DNA of 64,000 nucleotides from Flavobacterium aeripolare (GTDB taxonomy: Bacteria; Bacteroidota; Bacteroidia; Flavobacteriales; Flavobacteriaceae), in the NCBI RefSeq assembly GCF_013294025.1, contig NZ_JABSNL010000005.1, forward strand, positions 62,001 through 126,000, given 5' to 3'. The translations under genes and the position numbers were made by a program. The notes beneath the pieces are model-generated. The model was given only the letters and a program-made list of their open reading frames with translations, ran no database searches and was not told where the DNA came from. Each line of letters opens with the position of its first letter. Within the stretch, counting starts at the first letter, position 1. This document shows positions 63,209-64,000 of the stretch, in pieces.

Positions 63209-63580
63209 TTAGTATTTGTTTTCGATTGTAGTGATCTTAGCATCACCCCACAAACTTTCAATATTGTAATATTCTCTAATTTGTTGTTGAAATACGTGAA
63301 CTACGATGTTTACGTAATCCATAAGAACCCATTCAGCATTGTCGGATCCCTCAACATGCCATGGTTTGTCTTTTAATTCTTTCGAAACGATTTTTTGGAT
63401 AGAGTTTACAATTGCGTTTACTTGTGTATTAGAATTACCATTACAAATTACGTAATAGTCACAAACGGCCGTATCAATTTCTCTTAAGTCTAGAATGCTA
63501 ATGTCATTTCCTTTTACTTCTTCTATTCCCTTAATGATGTTTGCTAGTAAGTCATCATTATTAATTGTCTTTTTTGCCAT
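63209..63580 (-). CDS. rsfS: Ribosome silencing factor RsfS
   Basis: 123 aa, single RsfS/Iojap domain: DISILDLREIDTAVCDYYVI and WVLMDYVNIVVHVFQQQIRE with the conserved DYVNIVVHVF core. It binds ribosomal protein uL14 and blocks subunit joining under nutrient limitation. First gene of the minus-strand rsfS-ftsH-LUD-cdsA-psd operon and divergent from birA. Confidence 0.95.
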   Translation of the reverse strand: MAKKTINNDDLLANIIKGIEEVKGNDISILDLREIDTAVCDYYVICNGNSNTQVNAIVNSIQKIVSKELKDKPWHVEGSDNAEWVLMDYVNIVVHVFQQQIREYYNIESLWGDAKITTIENKY

Positions 63581-63675
63581 GAAAAATTTTTATATAAGTT
63601 GGTAAAGTTACCATTTTTTGTGATTATTTTTGACCCTTAACAAAATATTAAATTCTGTTGCACAAAATATAGTCA

Positions 63676-64000
63676 ATGAAACTAATCAAACTCGATGCCA
63701 TAGATTCAACAAACGATTTCCTTAAGGGCTTAGCCAATAAGCAGTTTGTTGAAAATTTTACCGTTGTAACTGCCGAAATGCAAACAAAAGGAAAGGGGCA
63801 AATGGGGTCTGTATGGCAAGCCGAAAAGGGTAAGAACCTAACAATGAGTGTTCTTATTAAAGATGTTTTACTGGATTTAAACCAAATTTACACCTTGAAC
63901 ATTGCTGTGGCTCTTGCTGTAATTAGGGCATTACAATTTTTTAAAATCCCTGAATTATCTATAAAATGGCCAAACGACATTATGTCATATAATTACAAAA
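63676..64000 (+). CDS. birA: Biotin--[acetyl-CoA-carboxylase] ligase (3' end cut by window)
   Basis: About 108 codons are visible from ATG 63676. Class I BirA without an N-terminal DNA-binding domain: LDAIDSTNDFLKGL, the biotinyl-AMP loop KGKGQMGSVWQAEKG, and IKWPNDIM. It attaches biotin to the carboxyl carrier of acetyl-CoA carboxylase. It is divergent from rsfS, the usual flavobacterial arrangement. Confidence 0.93.
   Translation, partial: MKLIKLDAIDSTNDFLKGLANKQFVENFTVVTAEMQTKGKGQMGSVWQAEKGKNLTMSVLIKDVLLDLNQIYTLNIAVALAVIRALQFFKIPELSIKWPNDIMSYNYK

Overview
The window looks like chromosomal DNA of an AT-rich marine or freshwater Flavobacteriaceae (Flavobacterium-like) bacterium. Evidence: a TonB-dependent receptor with a carboxypeptidase-regulatory-like plug extension, a fused CcoN-CcoO cbb3 oxidase, DUF349, DUF5606, OstA-like and 2TM-domain proteins, LytS/LytTR two-component signalling, and TAnnTTTG-type -7 promoter elements instead of sigma70 boxes. 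No rRNA, tRNA or CRISPR array was recognised.

Layout. 1-6.4 kb: truncated metallophosphoesterase lipoprotein, an HD-phosphohydrolase/Pycsar-type membrane effector fusion, a large GAF-domain protein, a 37-kDa nucleoid-associated protein, a four-helix-bundle (S23-type) cassette and a pRiA4b-ORF3-like protein. 6.6-9.6 kb: HPP membrane protein plus ClC antiporter, then a GC-richer VOC protein/acetyltransferase pair. 9.9-16.8 kb: a surface-uptake and signalling locus (TonB receptor, TPR-like exported protein, LytS-type kinase carrying its own 2TM domain, three free 2TM proteins, LytTR regulator). It is interrupted by a decayed ParE-type toxin with an intact antitoxin. The receptor and TPR-like genes share an identical 46-bp upstream element at identical distance from the -7 box. 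16.9-25.7 kb: CsbD, CDP-alcohol phosphotransferase, CtaA, Cca, a GxxExxY cassette inside inverted repeats, TsaC, three cell-surface glycan genes, DapD. 26-34.2 kb: RuvX, Mqo, FUSC, Def, DUF5606, MazG (whose 3' end is tandemly amplified), an APC permease.

34.2-45.7 kb: a complete cbb3 oxidase module: Crp/Fnr regulator, CcoI ATPase, CcoS, CcoNO, CcoQ, CcoP, CcoG, FixH, a DsbD/SafE-like membrane protein, YdcH and HemN. Three Fnr-like palindromes (ATGAYAWATATCAT) sit at exactly the same distance, 22 nt, from a -7 box in front of ccoI, ccoS and hemN, so this looks like one microaerobic regulon. 45.7-50.6 kb: small exported/membrane proteins, DUF349 protein, and a REP-associated (RAYT) transposase gene broken by a nonsense codon and swollen by an in-frame 18-bp repeat array. 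50.6-55.8 kb: AroE, TPR protein, class-III aminotransferase, OstA-like protein. 56-57.9 kb: GH13 lipoprotein. 58-64 kb: lipoprotein superoxide dismutase, acyl-CoA-binding protein, phosphatidylserine decarboxylase, CdsA, LUD protein, FtsH, RsfS in one tightly packed minus-strand operon, with divergent BirA running off the end.

The most interesting material is regulatory and repetitive rather than a new enzyme cluster: the twin 46-bp activator-like element, the Fnr-box geometry, the RAYT pseudogene with its palindrome and repeat array, the mobile-looking GxxExxY cassette with an empty counterpart, and the tandem amplification of the mazG tail.
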